From: Vanilla planifolia
Lineage: Eukaryota; Streptophyta; Magnoliopsida; Asparagales; Orchidaceae
DNA length: 64,000 bases
Assembly (NCBI GenBank): GCA_023846275.1
Contig: CM043872.1
Location: forward strand, 27,456,670 to 27,520,669
Direction of reading: 5' to 3'
The translations under genes and the position numbers were made by a program. A model generated the notes under the pieces. That model saw only the letters and a program-made list of their open reading frames with translations, had not been told where the DNA came from and ran no database searches. This document shows positions 10,689 to 22,910 of this stretch, piece after piece. How positions within the stretch are numbered: position 1 is the stretch's first letter; each line of letters opens with the position of its first letter.

Positions 10689-13600
10689 ATGCCGAAGATC
10701 GTAGACCAAGAGGAGGAACAAGGGTGGCGCCGATCATTCTGCCTTAGTCCATTCCCTTCTGGCTCTTCCATTGTCTTTTGTTCTCCTCGCAGCAGCTTCT
10801 CCTATCGCCGCCTCCCTGTCCACCTTGCCAAGCTCACTATAATCAAGTTGGATGCGTCCTCCTTCGGTATTGTGAAATTTGTTGTTGTTTGTTAATCGTC
10901 ATCGTTGTTTTTGCTCGTATTTGCCGTTTTATAGATGTTTCGCTGTTTCAGATGTGCATGTGGCGAGGACCGCGTCGGTGAGGGAGCTCAAGATAGCGGT
11001 GGAGGATGTTTTCACACAGTCGAAGAAGGACGGCCCCAGGGAGGCCATCTCCTGGTTGGATTTGAGCATTTTTTGTCTGAGCGATTCCTTCCTTGACTTT
11101 TGCTCTCCTCTAGTTCAATGTGCCCGCCTCTCGTTCAATGTGATTGTAACTATCTTTCGCCTCAGGATGCATGTATGGAGTCACTTCTGTTTGTCTTACC
11201 GAGGGCTTAAGTTGATTGAGGAAAAGGCGCTACTCAAGAACTTTGGTATCAAGGATGGGGATCAGGTTTGCCCACTGTTGCTCTTGTGTCATATAGCTCA
11301 GACTGGAATGAGTTTAGTGTGCAGTGCTTATTTTAAAATACAATTTCAGCTGCTCTTCATCTTCTAGTGTTTAAATAAGATGAAATCCTTGTTCATACCT
11401 TGCAATTACGTTGATTTAATAATCTAAGTTTGTTGCTTGATGATGCACCGCGCTTTCGTGTGCCATGTCTTATGCTACGGAGCATTTCTCTCTCTCTCTC
11501 TTTTTTTACCTTGTTTTAGTCGCTAGCTTGATTAAGCAGTGCTTGACACCATGCTGCAGAGTCGTCCACACCAGACCTTTTAAATGTTTTGGAAGGGCAA
11601 GTAGGATAGATGCACTTCAACCAAAAACTGAACTAATAATCTTGTTTTTGTAAGAACAAATAGTTGTGTTATTTGTGGTACTGCTTGTGTGGGCACGTCA
11701 AATTTTAATCCCTTTTTTAGATGCAATAATTATCAAATTTTAATCCATTTTTTAGATGCTCACAAGCTGTTGCATTCGCTTTACTTAAGAAATTATGTGA
11801 TTTTCAAAGAACTATGCAACAAAGTAACTTAATCCAGTTCACATTTCATAAAACTTGTAGATCACAGATTGCATAGAAGCAAGCTAAATGCTGGACATTG
11901 AATTATCTATCCAATTCTAGTTAAGGCTCAATGAGTTTTGTTTTTTAATCTTCTCAAATATGTATAAGGATAAACTTAAACCAAATGCTTGGAATCATCA
12001 TTCTTATGTCACAGAGATCAAACTTAAACGAAATGGCTAGATTCCTTATTTAAATAGATGGTCCTATATGTTTTTTTAAATTGTATGCTAGAGTTTTACA
12101 ACATCAACTATCAGTTAGAACATCACCTATATTGTTGAGGGTTATCAAACAAAATTCAAGGACTGGTGAATGAACTCCAAAGTGACCATAATGAAATCTG
12201 GTTTTGGAGAATGAAATTGATGCTTTGAGAAGATCATGGTTGGTTGTGAGAAGGCAAAAGTACAAGGAATATGATTCAATCAAAGTATTCAGTTGCTATT
12301 TTATCTCACATCACAACAATCTTTCCTCTCATTGTGCACCCATTACCATCATTGACAGTTCAAGAAATTTTTATATTCAAATTGAAGCTTGAAAATGGAA
12401 TTTTTTATTCAATACCTTGGAAGCTGATTTTAAAATTATGTTAATTTGATTAAATAAAAGTTCATCACAAGTTTAAGACTCTTTTAGTCAAATAGACAAT
12501 GACTTTCTCTAAATGAATTTTTGTAAGTTAATATATTTAATTTTGTAAATTCAAAGCTATGATAGGTTTTTTACTTTACAATTTGCATGGTATTGTCTTA
12601 CTTATCACACACATGTTACAAAATTTCTCTAAAGTGCATGCTGATGAGTCATATCTAGCAGTCATACAATCCACAAATTTATATGGTTTACTTTGTTTAG
12701 TCGTTTCATACCATCTTCACAATCTATTGTAGAATAAAGGACCCATAGGGTATATTTTGTTGATCAATAACATATGATCTTAGAAATTTTTTAGAATTCT
12801 AGAACCTGCAGTGAGCTCCATACATTAATTAATCAACCACCATGAACACTAACAATAGACTACAATGGTGACAATAGTATGATGGAGTCAATTGGATTGA
12901 AGAAAAATAAAAATTAAATGGCAAACTATTGCTATAGAATAAGTTCTAGCTACGTTAGCAAATAAGCTGTAAAATCAGTTCAACAATAATGAGATCATGT
13001 AGCTTAGAGGAGTCCCATTTTGGAGCTTACAAAATATTGAATTGAATCTTTGTAATGCAAGGTGGATGAAAAATTCTCGTCATTTAATAAACAAGTTAGT
13101 CATTGAAGAACAAAATTGTAAGCTATTATCTTTTTCATAATCTATCCTTACATCAGCTTTGCTTGCTTCATTTTGTGCAAAGATAAGAAGTGTATTTAAT
13201 GTCTTCAAGATAGTAAATATAGTCAAGCAGACCTTAAAATACTTACTATAGCATTCTTACTATAGCTCATTTAAGTGTAGCCATCAAAAGAACAACTGTA
13301 CAAAACAAAAATGAAGGAAAACCGATGCTCTTTTTTGGAACTTTTACTAGCAAAACTTAAGATTATAACATTTCCTTTTTCTAACTGATCTATCCTCAAA
13401 AGATTGGAATTGCTACATTCTATCCAAGGTTTGGTTAGCTTGTTATCAGTTTGATTTGGGGCTAGGTGATATTTTTCTCAAAATTGGATCACATCTTTGT
13501 GGACTAGATCAAAATTGGCGCATGGTTTGGACTGTAACGTTTTGGCTTATGGATTGAGCTGCATCGTTTTTAAACCTGCTTGGCCAAAGAGTAATACTTT

Positions 13601-14563
13601 CACTACTTTCAAGCTGGGTTGATTTGGGATGGAGGAGCTTGAAAATGACCTTTTTTATTTTTTTGAAATATGAAATTTTATTGTGTCTACGTATATAGTT
13701 TAGAATATGTATTTGTCTATGTTCTATGTGTGCCATTATATTTTCATAACTTCTAATAAGTGAATAACATTACGTTCTAGAGCCCAATTGATTTAAGCGA
13801 AGCCAAACTGTCAATCTGAGCAACATCTCATGTGATTTTTGGATAATTTATAGGCCTTAGAGCTAATTTAACAAATCTAATCTGGGAGTTATGCACTAGA
13901 ACTTCTCTTGGCTTGGTTTGTTAGCATCTATCAATTTGGAGCTTGTTCAATTTTTGAATCATTTTGATTTTTGAGTCACATTACTAATCATAACAAATGT
14001 CCATGTATGAGTATGTGTCTATAAGTACATAAATACCAATACATAGTAGATCCATCTATATTATTTTCCCAATTGTTTAGAATTGGCTTTCATGCATCTT
14101 TCATTTCATTTTTTATTAATGTAAGTTGTGTGAAGTTTTGCTTCTTCCCTTTTGTGAACCAGCTTCACTTTATTCGGCATCTTTCCATAAGCTACACTCC
14201 ACTCAGGCATCGGCAGAGACTTCATCCAGCAAAAACAGAGCTGCGCAGAAAGTAAGCTCACACCGATACCACTTGCCTTTCATTTCATTTGATTTCTAGC
14301 TTTAATTCAATGCTTTGGTTTTTGATCTCCACAGGTCGTGGTCTGGACCCGAACATCTTGATTTGGAATTTGAGGATTCAACAAGCGATAAGATAAGGAA
14401 TGGGGTTCTGACTACTGTGATCGATGATGGGGAAGACGAACACCTCGTTGTCGTTGATCAACAATATCCCTTCAAGTTAACCCAATACTTGAAGGGTTGG
14501 TTATGCTACTCGGTTCCGAAAGATGCCTGTAGGAGAGCAAGGTATGAGTTCATGGATCCCTGA
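10689..14563 (+). CDS. SNRNP25: U11/U12 small nuclear ribonucleoprotein 25 kDa-type protein
   Basis: Exons 10689-10866, 10952-11054, 11166-11265, 14163-14251 and 14335-14563 join in phase to 699 nt (232 aa). The protein is a component of the U11/U12 di-snRNP, which recognises minor (U12-type) introns in the nucleus. A ubiquitin-like domain spans about residues 48-135: LTIIKLDASSFDVHVA, RTASVRELKIAVEDVF, ISWMHVWSHFCLSYRG, LIEEKALLKNFGIKDGDQ, then LHFIRHLSISY. The exon junctions fall exactly at conserved joins (SSF|D, ISW|, GDQ|L). An acidic stretch follows, then a plant-type tail FKLTQYLKGWL (about 206-216). ATG 10689 is the first in-frame ATG after a TTG. Introns are GT-AG; intron 3 is 2897 bp. 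The last exon could in principle be spliced again near AAGGTATGAG, but the frame closes naturally at 14563. Confidence 0.88.
11266..14162. other. Intron 3 of the U11/U12-25K gene (2.9 kb)
   Basis: AT-rich sequence with a short CT run near 11487-11500. No coding family, tRNA or clear mobile-element protein is visible. Open frames here (for example 12204-12392 and minus 13509-13736) are short and uninformative. Confidence 0.6.
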
Positions 14564-17221
14564 AACTTTTATTCCAGAGCTTAAATTTCGAGTCATCGCA
14601 TCACCTTGGTCTCTATTTTTTGCCCTTCAAAGCTTACTGAACCATCATCTGGCTTGTCTCTAACATGGAGCGAGTGCCTAAAACCAAGGCTTCGCTTGAT
14701 GCATATTTCATTGGCATTGCTAAATGAAGCACAGTAATGGTTAATGGTTTAGGGCAGAAATAAGAATAATCACAAGAGCAACAGCGACCGTGGGTCAATT
14801 TAGGTTATTCAACTCAAAAGTTTGCATAATTTTTCTCTGCTGCTTATTTATATGCTTAATGGTAGTTTTATTACACATATATTAAACTTTCATTGGAACA
14901 ATAAATCTATTCTAAGGATCAGTTTGAGGAAGGTATTGCAAACATTTCAGGCATTAAAATAATATCTTTTGTAGCATAATATGATTCAATGAAAATATTT
15001 ATAATATTCAATATAATAAGATCAAATTGTAATAATTATGATTAAATATTTAGTATTTGTTGGCATTAATATTTATTTAAAGTATTTTTCTTTAACTAGT
15101 GAGGTTATGGACTTTGTGATCTTACATCTTGCTTGATATGAATATAATAATTACTATAATAATAAAGATTATCGTTGTTATTATAACAATCATAAAGATA
15201 CTAGCAATTAACATAATGATTAAGAGATGTCATATTCTTGCCATCAACAAAATTAGAATTTTAGAAGCCTTGACTTTAGTCATAATTAAGAAAAGATATA
15301 ATAAATTTGATATAGAATACTATTACTATCACGAAGTTAATTTTACTAGTGAGCGTAAATTTAAAGATAATCTTACGAAAGATATTACAAGTAAGAAATT
15401 AATGTTGATGGAAACCTTGCACGTTTAATGATATTATTGTAGGTGGTGACATTTGGTGCCCAACATGTTTGACAAAATGGGGTTTTCTATAAATTTAAAT
15501 AAATTATTTGCACAAGTATTAAGTATTTGGATAAAGACATTATTTGAATGATAGGTAATTGATGAATATTTATCAAGTTAATGATTGAATGATTGAAGAT
15601 CATGAGTATATTTTTAACAAGTTCTTTATATCAAATATCAAGAACAATCTAAAATATAGGTTATCTATTAGAAAAGAAGTATGATATATTTTTAAACAAT
15701 AATCATGATATGAATTGTGTATTCATTCTTAAGATTTGTATTATTTTTTTTTTGTTTCATGTTGATATACTCATTATTTATGCTTGCCTTAATGATGTCA
15801 TGAAGATAATTCTTAATCGTGGTATATTCATTTTTCTCATTTAATTTTAATAATTTGATACTATTAGCTCAAGTGAATCTAGTAAAAAAAAACTTATATG
15901 TATAAATATAGTAAGATCTAAATTATTGGAAAATTTGCATATTTTTTCTTTCATAAAAATGGATTTTAAAAATTCTGTTTGAACTTATCATATATTTAAA
16001 AGTTAATAATTTTAGTACCATTTTATTATTATGTGTTTTTGTTGATTTAATTTCATTAGTTATAATTTCAAAGTCAAAAGAATGAAGGTTTTTGATGTGT
16101 GAATTTCATTTGATACATCTTGATTTAATGTCATCATTGAGATACAAATTATGCACAAAAAATGAATTAAACTTTTTAGATATGTTTGACATGCATAATT
16201 ATAATTTTGTGAGCATTATTTTGAAGGTTAAAACTAAGTTATTTAAATAAGATAATAAAGAATAAGTTTTTATTTATAAGAAAAATTGATAAAAGTCTTT
16301 GTTATTTGACAAGTATAAAGCTTAACTTATCCTTTTTATTTAGATTAATTAACAAATGTTTTAGAATCTTCTTATTGATCTTGTATGAGTAGTCAATAAA
16401 ATTATGTCTTATGTAAATAGTATTGTTTATCATAATTTATTCTCTTTTTTATTTAACAATTGTGCATTTGTAGGTTACTTGAACAATGATTGGAGTAGAG
16501 ACTAAGATGATTATAGAAGCACATCTTGTTTTTGTTTCAAGCTTGAATTTATTGTTTGTTTATAGTCTTAAAAAAATAATTGTTGCTCTTTCAACTTATG
16601 AAGGAGAGTTTATTGTAGAATCCAATTACATTATATTGATGACAAGTTTATTTTCGATCGAAGAATGAATGACGCCTTCTATTAATAATTTCTTTACAAT
16701 TGACAAAAATTTAATTACATATATCTCAATTATTGATTACTTTCACATCTTAATAATCTTATTTTGTAATATAAATAGTTTTAATTCTTTTTTATGATCT
16801 TAAAATTATTTTAATTTTATTATAAATAACATTTTATTTAAATTTTATGAACATTCTTGATTTTACTTTTTTTAATAGAAGAATTATCCTTTGATTTTTT
16901 TAGTTTTTTTTTTTTTTTTTTTTTGCATCGAAGTACAAGCCAAGTATTCTCTACGTTTTCAAGTCAATTTCTCTCTAATAAATATTGTATATTTGTACAT
17001 TAATTTCCTAATAGAATACGATGTCCAAAAAGAATAAAATACGAGACAGCTTTGCCCTTACAGACGGTTGTCTCCGCATCGCCATTTCCACAAACGGCTA
17101 AGCATCGAGCCCAAAAGCCGCCTTCTTGTGATGGATCGCGCTCGACGACACAACAAGAAGAAATCGATTTTTGAAAAGGCCCCACGGCGATTGTCCGCTA
17201 TGGATCACCGCGCCGGTAGGC
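14564..17221. other. AT-rich spacer between two convergent genes
   Basis: It separates the 3' end of the U11/U12-25K gene (+) from the 3' end of the ARM gene (-). The centre is extremely AT-rich with Ile/Asn/Lys-type meaningless frames (for example 15129-15428). A Ty1/copia RNase H scrap lies at about 16471-16680, and a poly-T run at about 16906-16924. The GC-richer stretch 17040-17221 is probably ARM-gene 3'UTR. Confidence 0.5.
16471..16680 (+). mobile_element. Ty1/copia RNase H remnant
   Basis: In shifting frames the sequence reads D-D-Y-R-S-T-S-(C)-F-C-F-K-L followed by S-L-K-K-I-I-V-A-L-S-T-Y-E-G-E-F-I-V-E-S. This is the typical copia RNase H signature (RSTSG-V-F-LG, then SKKQ-VALST-EAEY). 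An internal TAG and a frame change between the two pieces show decay. No LTR or other domain was seen next to it, so it is an isolated fragment. Confidence 0.65.
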
Positions 17222-18343
17222 TCACCAACTAGTACTACCCCAGAGGATCTCGCTGATGACGGTGGCAACTTCCGCCTCGTCCGCCGCCGCCTCCCGCACT
17301 CGCCGGAGCACTTCTAGCTTGAACGCCCTTTTCTCCCTCTGTCTTAATCCCTCTCCCACTTCCACCCCAACAGCGAACCTCCCCACCGCGCTCGCTAGTG
17401 CACTCCTTTCCGAGAGGTCTGTCCTGCTCATCTGACGCCTGTCATCGTCGACGGCCACCTCCGTTCGTTGCATTTCCAAGAGACGCTTAACCACCCCTGC
17501 CCTCATCATTGCGTCGACGGCATCTTTGCTCCCGACGTAGCCTACAGCAACAACGCAGTCGAGGGCGAGGAGGCGGACCTCGAGGTCTGGCGAGGTCAAG
17601 AAAGCCAGAATCTTGGAGATCCCCTCCTTGGCTAAGAGCTCGTCCACGAGCGGGCTGCGGATGGTGGCGATTAGGCCGGCGAGGGAGTGGAGAGCAGCAG
17701 CTGAGCCCATGGCAACGAGGCACCCCACCGCCGGACCCACCAAGACCTCTCCAACGAAGACGTCCTTGTTGAATCGCACCAAAGCAAGCACCAAAGCCGC
17801 GCAGCTGTCGCGGACGCGGTCGGATGCTGCCTGATTTGCCAGGGCGGATTCCACCGCCGGCAGCGCGCCGGACTGGAGGAGTGCATCCTGTAGCCCGCGG
17901 TCGAAGCCGCGGGAGACGAGGGACTCGAGGGCGAGGAGGCGGCGGATAGTTTCCTCGTCATTGGAAAGGGGGGCGGAGCGTAGGAGGGAGACCAGGCGGT
18001 TAAGGGACTCGCGGTGGATCCACGAGTTGATCTCCGAACCGATGGATGCGGCGAGACGGGAGATCTCGCGGCGGTAGGAATGACGGCGGAGGGAGGACGG
18101 AGAGCAGGAGGAAGCGAAAGACTTGAGGCGGAAGAGGAGGTGAGAGAGCGTGGCCAGGCGAGGGTCGTTGGAGAGGAGATCGGATGCGTCGGATTGGAGT
18201 GCCAGGAGGGCCTTGACGAAGTGGGACGGAGCGGCGGAAAATTCGTCGACGAAGGCGAGAGGATTGGTCTCCATGTCCTCAGAGGCTCGCCTCAGAACCT
18301 CGAGAGCTCCAAGGAACTCTTTGTTCTCTTCACAATCTCCCAT
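17222..18343 (-). CDS. Armadillo-repeat superfamily protein, function unassigned
   Basis: Intronless, 373 aa, very GC-rich compared with the flanks. The start chosen is ATG 18341-18343 (MGDCEENKEF); a TTG three codons upstream also keeps the frame open. The protein is almost wholly alpha-helical with Leu/Ala/Val-rich repeats. From about residue 110 to 290 there are ARM/HEAT-like units: ETIRRLLALESLVSRGFD, GALPAVESALANQA-SDRVRDSCAALVLAL, AALHSLAGLIATI, ISKILAFLTSPDLEVRLLALDCV, and AVDAMMRAGVVKRLLEM. The C-terminus is charged and rich in Arg/Glu. No U-box, F-box, signal peptide or membrane segment is seen. ARM folds usually mediate protein binding, so a scaffold or adaptor role is inference only. 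I considered Hsp70-exchange-factor (Fes1) relatives, but the family-specific N-terminus is absent. Confidence 0.8.
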   Translation of the reverse strand: MGDCEENKEFLGALEVLRRASEDMETNPLAFVDEFSAAPSHFVKALLALQSDASDLLSNDPRLATLSHLLFRLKSFASSCSPSSLRRHSYRREISRLAASIGSEINSWIHRESLNRLVSLLRSAPLSNDEETIRRLLALESLVSRGFDRGLQDALLQSGALPAVESALANQAASDRVRDSCAALVLALVRFNKDVFVGEVLVGPAVGCLVAMGSAAALHSLAGLIATIRSPLVDELLAKEGISKILAFLTSPDLEVRLLALDCVVAVGYVGSKDAVDAMMRAGVVKRLLEMQRTEVAVDDDRRQMSRTDLSERSALASAVGRFAVGVEVGEGLRQREKRAFKLEVLRRVREAAADEAEVATVISEILWGSTSW

Positions 18344-18419
18344 GACACCCAACTACTCCTGAATCCTATCCTCTGTTTCTCTTACTAAAACGGAGAAGAA
18401 AACCAGAATGGAGTCCCTG

Positions 18420-18427
18420 TATATAGT
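18420..18427 (-). promoter_or_regulatory. Probable TATA box of the ARM gene
   Basis: On the minus strand the sequence reads CTATATAC, about 80 nt upstream of the ATG. That would allow a short 5'UTR starting near 18385-18395. It is the only TATA-like motif near this GC-rich start. Confidence 0.45.
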
Positions 18428-20250
18428 CGGTCGTCTTGAAGAAGACAGAAGCGCGGGTGAATCACGTTCTGGAGATCCCCTATCTAGTAAGGAGGACATG
18501 TGGATCGTTCGAACGTTTCCACATGGTAAATCCATGCCGAGACATCTCCATCCATAATAGTTCTGTTCCCAACAAATTAATTAAACAAATGTGTAGAACA
18601 TTCGTTACTAAGTTAATTTTAATATAGTTTTATTGAAAAATATTTATTTTTTTAATATGTTTTCATTTATATATGAATTGATGTTTCATATGTTTTACAT
18701 GTCGTATAGGCAAGGTTATAATTGTTTGAATAATATTACACAAATATTATTTATTTGTTTTGAGAGGTTGGATTATGTACTAATTTTTAAACTGTTTCAA
18801 AATTTATATTTATTGTAAAAGTTAGATCTTTACGTGTGTTACATCGAACATAGTTTTGTCCTTTTTTTTATATTTGATATTTTATTTTAATATTCTATTA
18901 ACATTTATTGACTTATATCTTAAAAAATATATAATAATGATATTTGAACATTTTTTATTAGTATTTATTGATTATTTTATAATATTATTATCAATAATTT
19001 TATAATATTGTTCCCTCTTTCTTTTTTTTTTCTGTTTGTTGTTTTAATTCTTTTAGTATCCTCTTCACTTGTAATTTTTTTATCACCCCATTGCTTAAGC
19101 TATAATGACTTTGTATTGAAACTCTAAAAACTATTGATTTCAAAGAAATTATAGATTAGTTAGTTTAAGACATCTTTAACAATACATAATTTTAAAGAAT
19201 GAGAACTATTATCTGTTCATCCTGCAATTCAACAAACTTGATATTAACACAAAAGTTGTCACACTTGTTTAAAATTTAAAAGTAATTATTTAATTCAAAT
19301 AAAATTTTAATTGATTCATTTATTCTCTTAATTAGCCAAAAATAAGATATCATAAAGAAATGTCATGAATGACACTAGCCTTCTTTAAAACTTCATTAAT
19401 TGTTGTAGTTGAGTTCTTAAAAGGTTTCTAATAGTGGATTAATATGGATGCAATGAAATATTTTAAATTCTAATGAATGCTAAAAAAATATAAATAAAAG
19501 ATGTAATAATATAAACTAATGAAGTGGTCTAACTTTGTTTTGAATGTAACACTGCTTGGAAATATTAAGAGAGATGAAACTGCATTTTGTTTAGAGTAAA
19601 AACAAATTTTGTTAATGAAAAAAAGGTATAAGCCTCCAACATATGGAATTCTATAATTTTCTTTTGTATAAACTATGTAAGCACATATTTAGATGATCAT
19701 ATGCATAAGTTTATAACAAATACATTAAGTAATTTTATACTCTTAGAATCACTTAAAAGAACAAAAATTATATAAACTACATTTTTGCAAGTTATTGTTG
19801 AACTAAGGAGACCTATCACAATATGTCATAGGTATAGAGTGTTGAACATAACAATTATTTAAGAAAAACTCTATAGTCAATAAATAGGTAAAACTCTCAA
19901 AACTTGGATCTTAAGAAAATAAAAAAAATAAAAAAAGTTTGAAATTAAATGGAGCAATGAAGGTGCTTGAGCATCATGCCTTTGTTTTGGAGTTACATTG
20001 TTAGTCAATTTGATTGGCTCAACACTAACAGTAACAGCCTTAGTTTTTTTATTTTTTTTATTTTGATAAAGAGCTCTTTGAGACGAGTCCAACGGTGTTT
20101 AGTTTATAATTTTTGGAGCTCTGAGGAATAATTATGAATTTTTAAAAAGATGTGGGATAAATATGTAACGCTGAGAATATATTTGTAATTTTGTAAATGT
20201 CGACATATTTCAAATTCATTTGGTGGAATGACTCAATGATGATTACACAA

Positions 20251-20356
20251 GGCCCAACATGTGTTACAAGGTATGATACCATACCTGCGTAGTGGCACTA
20301 GACCCAGCATGTATTGCAGGGTATCGATCTTCTGATCAGATATCTGCCTAGTGCTA
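20251..20356. repeat. Diverged 50-bp tandem repeat, two copies
   Basis: Unit 1 (20251-20300) and unit 2 (from 20301) share the order CCCARCATGTRTT, then CARGGTAT, then CTGCSTAGTG. The spacing is about 50 bp with several substitutions and a small insertion in unit 2. Confidence 0.6.
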
Positions 20357-21049
20357 TGTGTTTGGTTGGATGCTGGCTGGAGGTCTTTTTCTTAATGATG
20401 ATTAGATTCAGAGGATAATGCATCAAAGGGAATCGGGCCCAGTAATAACACACCTATAATGAATAGACATTTCTTTTGTTTTTTTATTTGGCGTTATATA
20501 TGACAACTGGTATGGTTTTAGCTTTATGCATACAATTCATCTTCACTGTTCATGGTATGTATGTTTATTTATACTTGATTAATTATGGTGGATTTATCTA
20601 CTAAGATCTATAAAATCTCATTTAATGCTTACATCACAGGTCATACAACCACTGCATTGAGTAGGAATGGTGTTGTTACAGAAGATCCCTTTTCACGAGA
20701 TGTGTGATAAAGGGAAGGGCTTGGTGTGAATAAATTTTTAAAAACATATTCTTATTTATATATTTTGGATTTTGGAGTTGAGGTTTGTCTCACCGTCAAG
20801 TCCCCACCTTGGGTTTGTTCCTTGTCCTCACTCACTTTGATGTTAATTTTGTTATCTAGATGTACTTGATTTAGGTGAGGATTTGACACTAACTCAATAG
20901 AATCTTGACCAAAGAACCTTAGGAGAGCAACAAAGAGCCCTTTCTAAAACTTACATAGAATTTTCAAAACTAAAATCCAATACTACTATGAAAAACACAA
21001 TGAAAATAACCATTGGACCTAGCCTAATTTGAGCCATTTGTCCTACCAT

Positions 21050-22345
21050 ACACTATAAACACATACAAAATATGTTATGTTACTAAATTTATAAATAAAT
21101 CCCCATGTATACCCCATTCTATAATTATTCAAAAAATACTCCAACATATGCAACATCGTGAAACTAATTGTCCATGTCACAGATTTAGATAACATAATGT
21201 ACACAAATATCTAACACAAATTAGACAGTTTGATTAATACTAATGTATATTGTTAAGTTAACAAGTGAATAATTGCAAACAATTAGAGACCACAAAACAT
21301 TGTAATTGGACTTATTCCATATGTGCTTAGATCTCCTAAACTCTACTTCATGTCTCCTTAATTGGGAAGGAATTACCCCAAGTACTCTATAGTAAAACTC
21401 TGTCAACAAATTTAGACATAACCTCTCCATATCCAATAATGTCACTTAGGAAAACAAATAGATCCCACTTGTGAACCAAATACTATTGATTTCATCATCT
21501 GAACCTATCATAATATGATCATTAAGAATGTCTCAATCTACCATTTTTAGAATATGCTTGATGACATCAAAATTGAACTTAATGACGATGAATTATCTAT
21601 TCTACATATTATAATTAACAAATTATCTCCAAAATAGTCTATGAAAAAGCCTATCATAATGAATCTTACAATACCTTATGATCTGGAAATTATAATAAGT
21701 GCATCGTAATAGTATAATAAATACCTTATGAACATACACAACATATGGTATGCTACTAAGACCACAAATAAACCTCAAGTACAACGCATTTTATAACATA
21801 CCAACAAATATTCCTACATATGTAACATCAATAAATAATGTGCCCATATAATAGATGTAGATAACATACCATACATAAATACACAATACAAATTAGACAC
21901 AAAGTCTAACTTAAACTAATGTGTATTACTATAGAGATTGCTAAACATTATGATTGGACTTCCTCTATATTGGCCTAGATCTTCTAAACTCTACATCATG
22001 TCTCCTTAATTGGGAAGGAACCACCCCAAATAATGAATGGGTAAAACTCTTCCAACATATTTGGACATAAGCTCTCCATATCTAATAATATCACATAAGA
22101 ATCCTCTAAAACAAACAAAAGTTACTTTCTAACCAAACACCATTGAACTTCACTAGCTAAACTTAACGTCTCTAAAACATGATTAATGACATCAAAATTG
22201 AATCTAATAACAATGAATTATCTAACCCATGTATTGTAGTTAATAAACTGTATAAAAAACAATCTATTAAAAACTTGTAATAAATCTTATGATACCCTAC
22301 GATTTGAAAACTATAGCAAATGTATTGTAAAAGTATAACCTAGAA
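21050..22345. repeat. Tandem duplication, two units of about 650-670 bp
   Basis: Unit 1 (about 21050-21720) and unit 2 (about 21725-22345) match along their length with many substitutions. Shared anchors include TAGATCTYCTAAACTCTAC (21328 and 21976), CATGTCTCCTTAATTGGGAA, CTCTCCATATCYAATAATRT, and GACATCAAAATTGAAYYTAA. The offset grows from about 648 to 671, implying indels. Unit 1 retains a minus-strand open frame (21221-21445) containing a passage like MERLCLNLLTEFYYRVLG, and unit 2 encodes a broken version of the same passage, so both may derive from a once-coding sequence. Confidence 0.7.
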
Positions 22346-22910
22346 CTTGCTCTAAAACTTGTGATGGTACTACTAGATGGTGTGTAGAAGAAGATATGCC
22401 CAGTATAGGAAGAAATGACGTAGATGAAGACCATGAAAAAAAATATTATACCATGTTTATGATATAGTTCTAAATATAGGATTAAGTAATTATATTTATT
22501 CTATCAAGTTAGCCTAATAACCCTAAAAAGACTCTAGTTATAATTTTTAGAAGAATACCTCTCTAAGTGTACCCAAACCAAAACCTTATCTTCATCATTA
22601 AATCAGATGAACATTTTGTATAAATTAATATATAATTTATATCTTTTCTAGTTCTTAGCAACTTTTTTTTAATCATTGCATGTATGCTATACATATATTA
22701 TGCAAAATTTAATGCAAATTAACTACTTTATTTGATTGTTATGTCAATACAATCTATAAGCTTTTTAGATTAATATCCAATAAGTAGCCATATGAAAAGG
22801 ATTTAATCCTATTGAACCACCCATTTATGCTATGCTATGGTGTTTTATGAGTTATGCATCTTATTTAAATAAGATTATGTTCTAATCGTATAAATGGTTG
22901 AAATAACATG

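Noticed and set aside
12641..12648. CTGATGAG, the hammerhead ribozyme core word, in U11/U12-25K intron 3
   Set aside because: No GAAA partner and no pairing stems of the right geometry follow it; the word alone occurs by chance.
15129..15428. 99-aa Ile/Lys-rich open frame
   Set aside because: Translation of extremely AT-rich spacer; no domain and no codon structure.
17509..17772. Arg-rich plus-strand frame over the ARM gene
   Set aside because: A GC-rich antisense shadow of the minus-strand ARM coding sequence.
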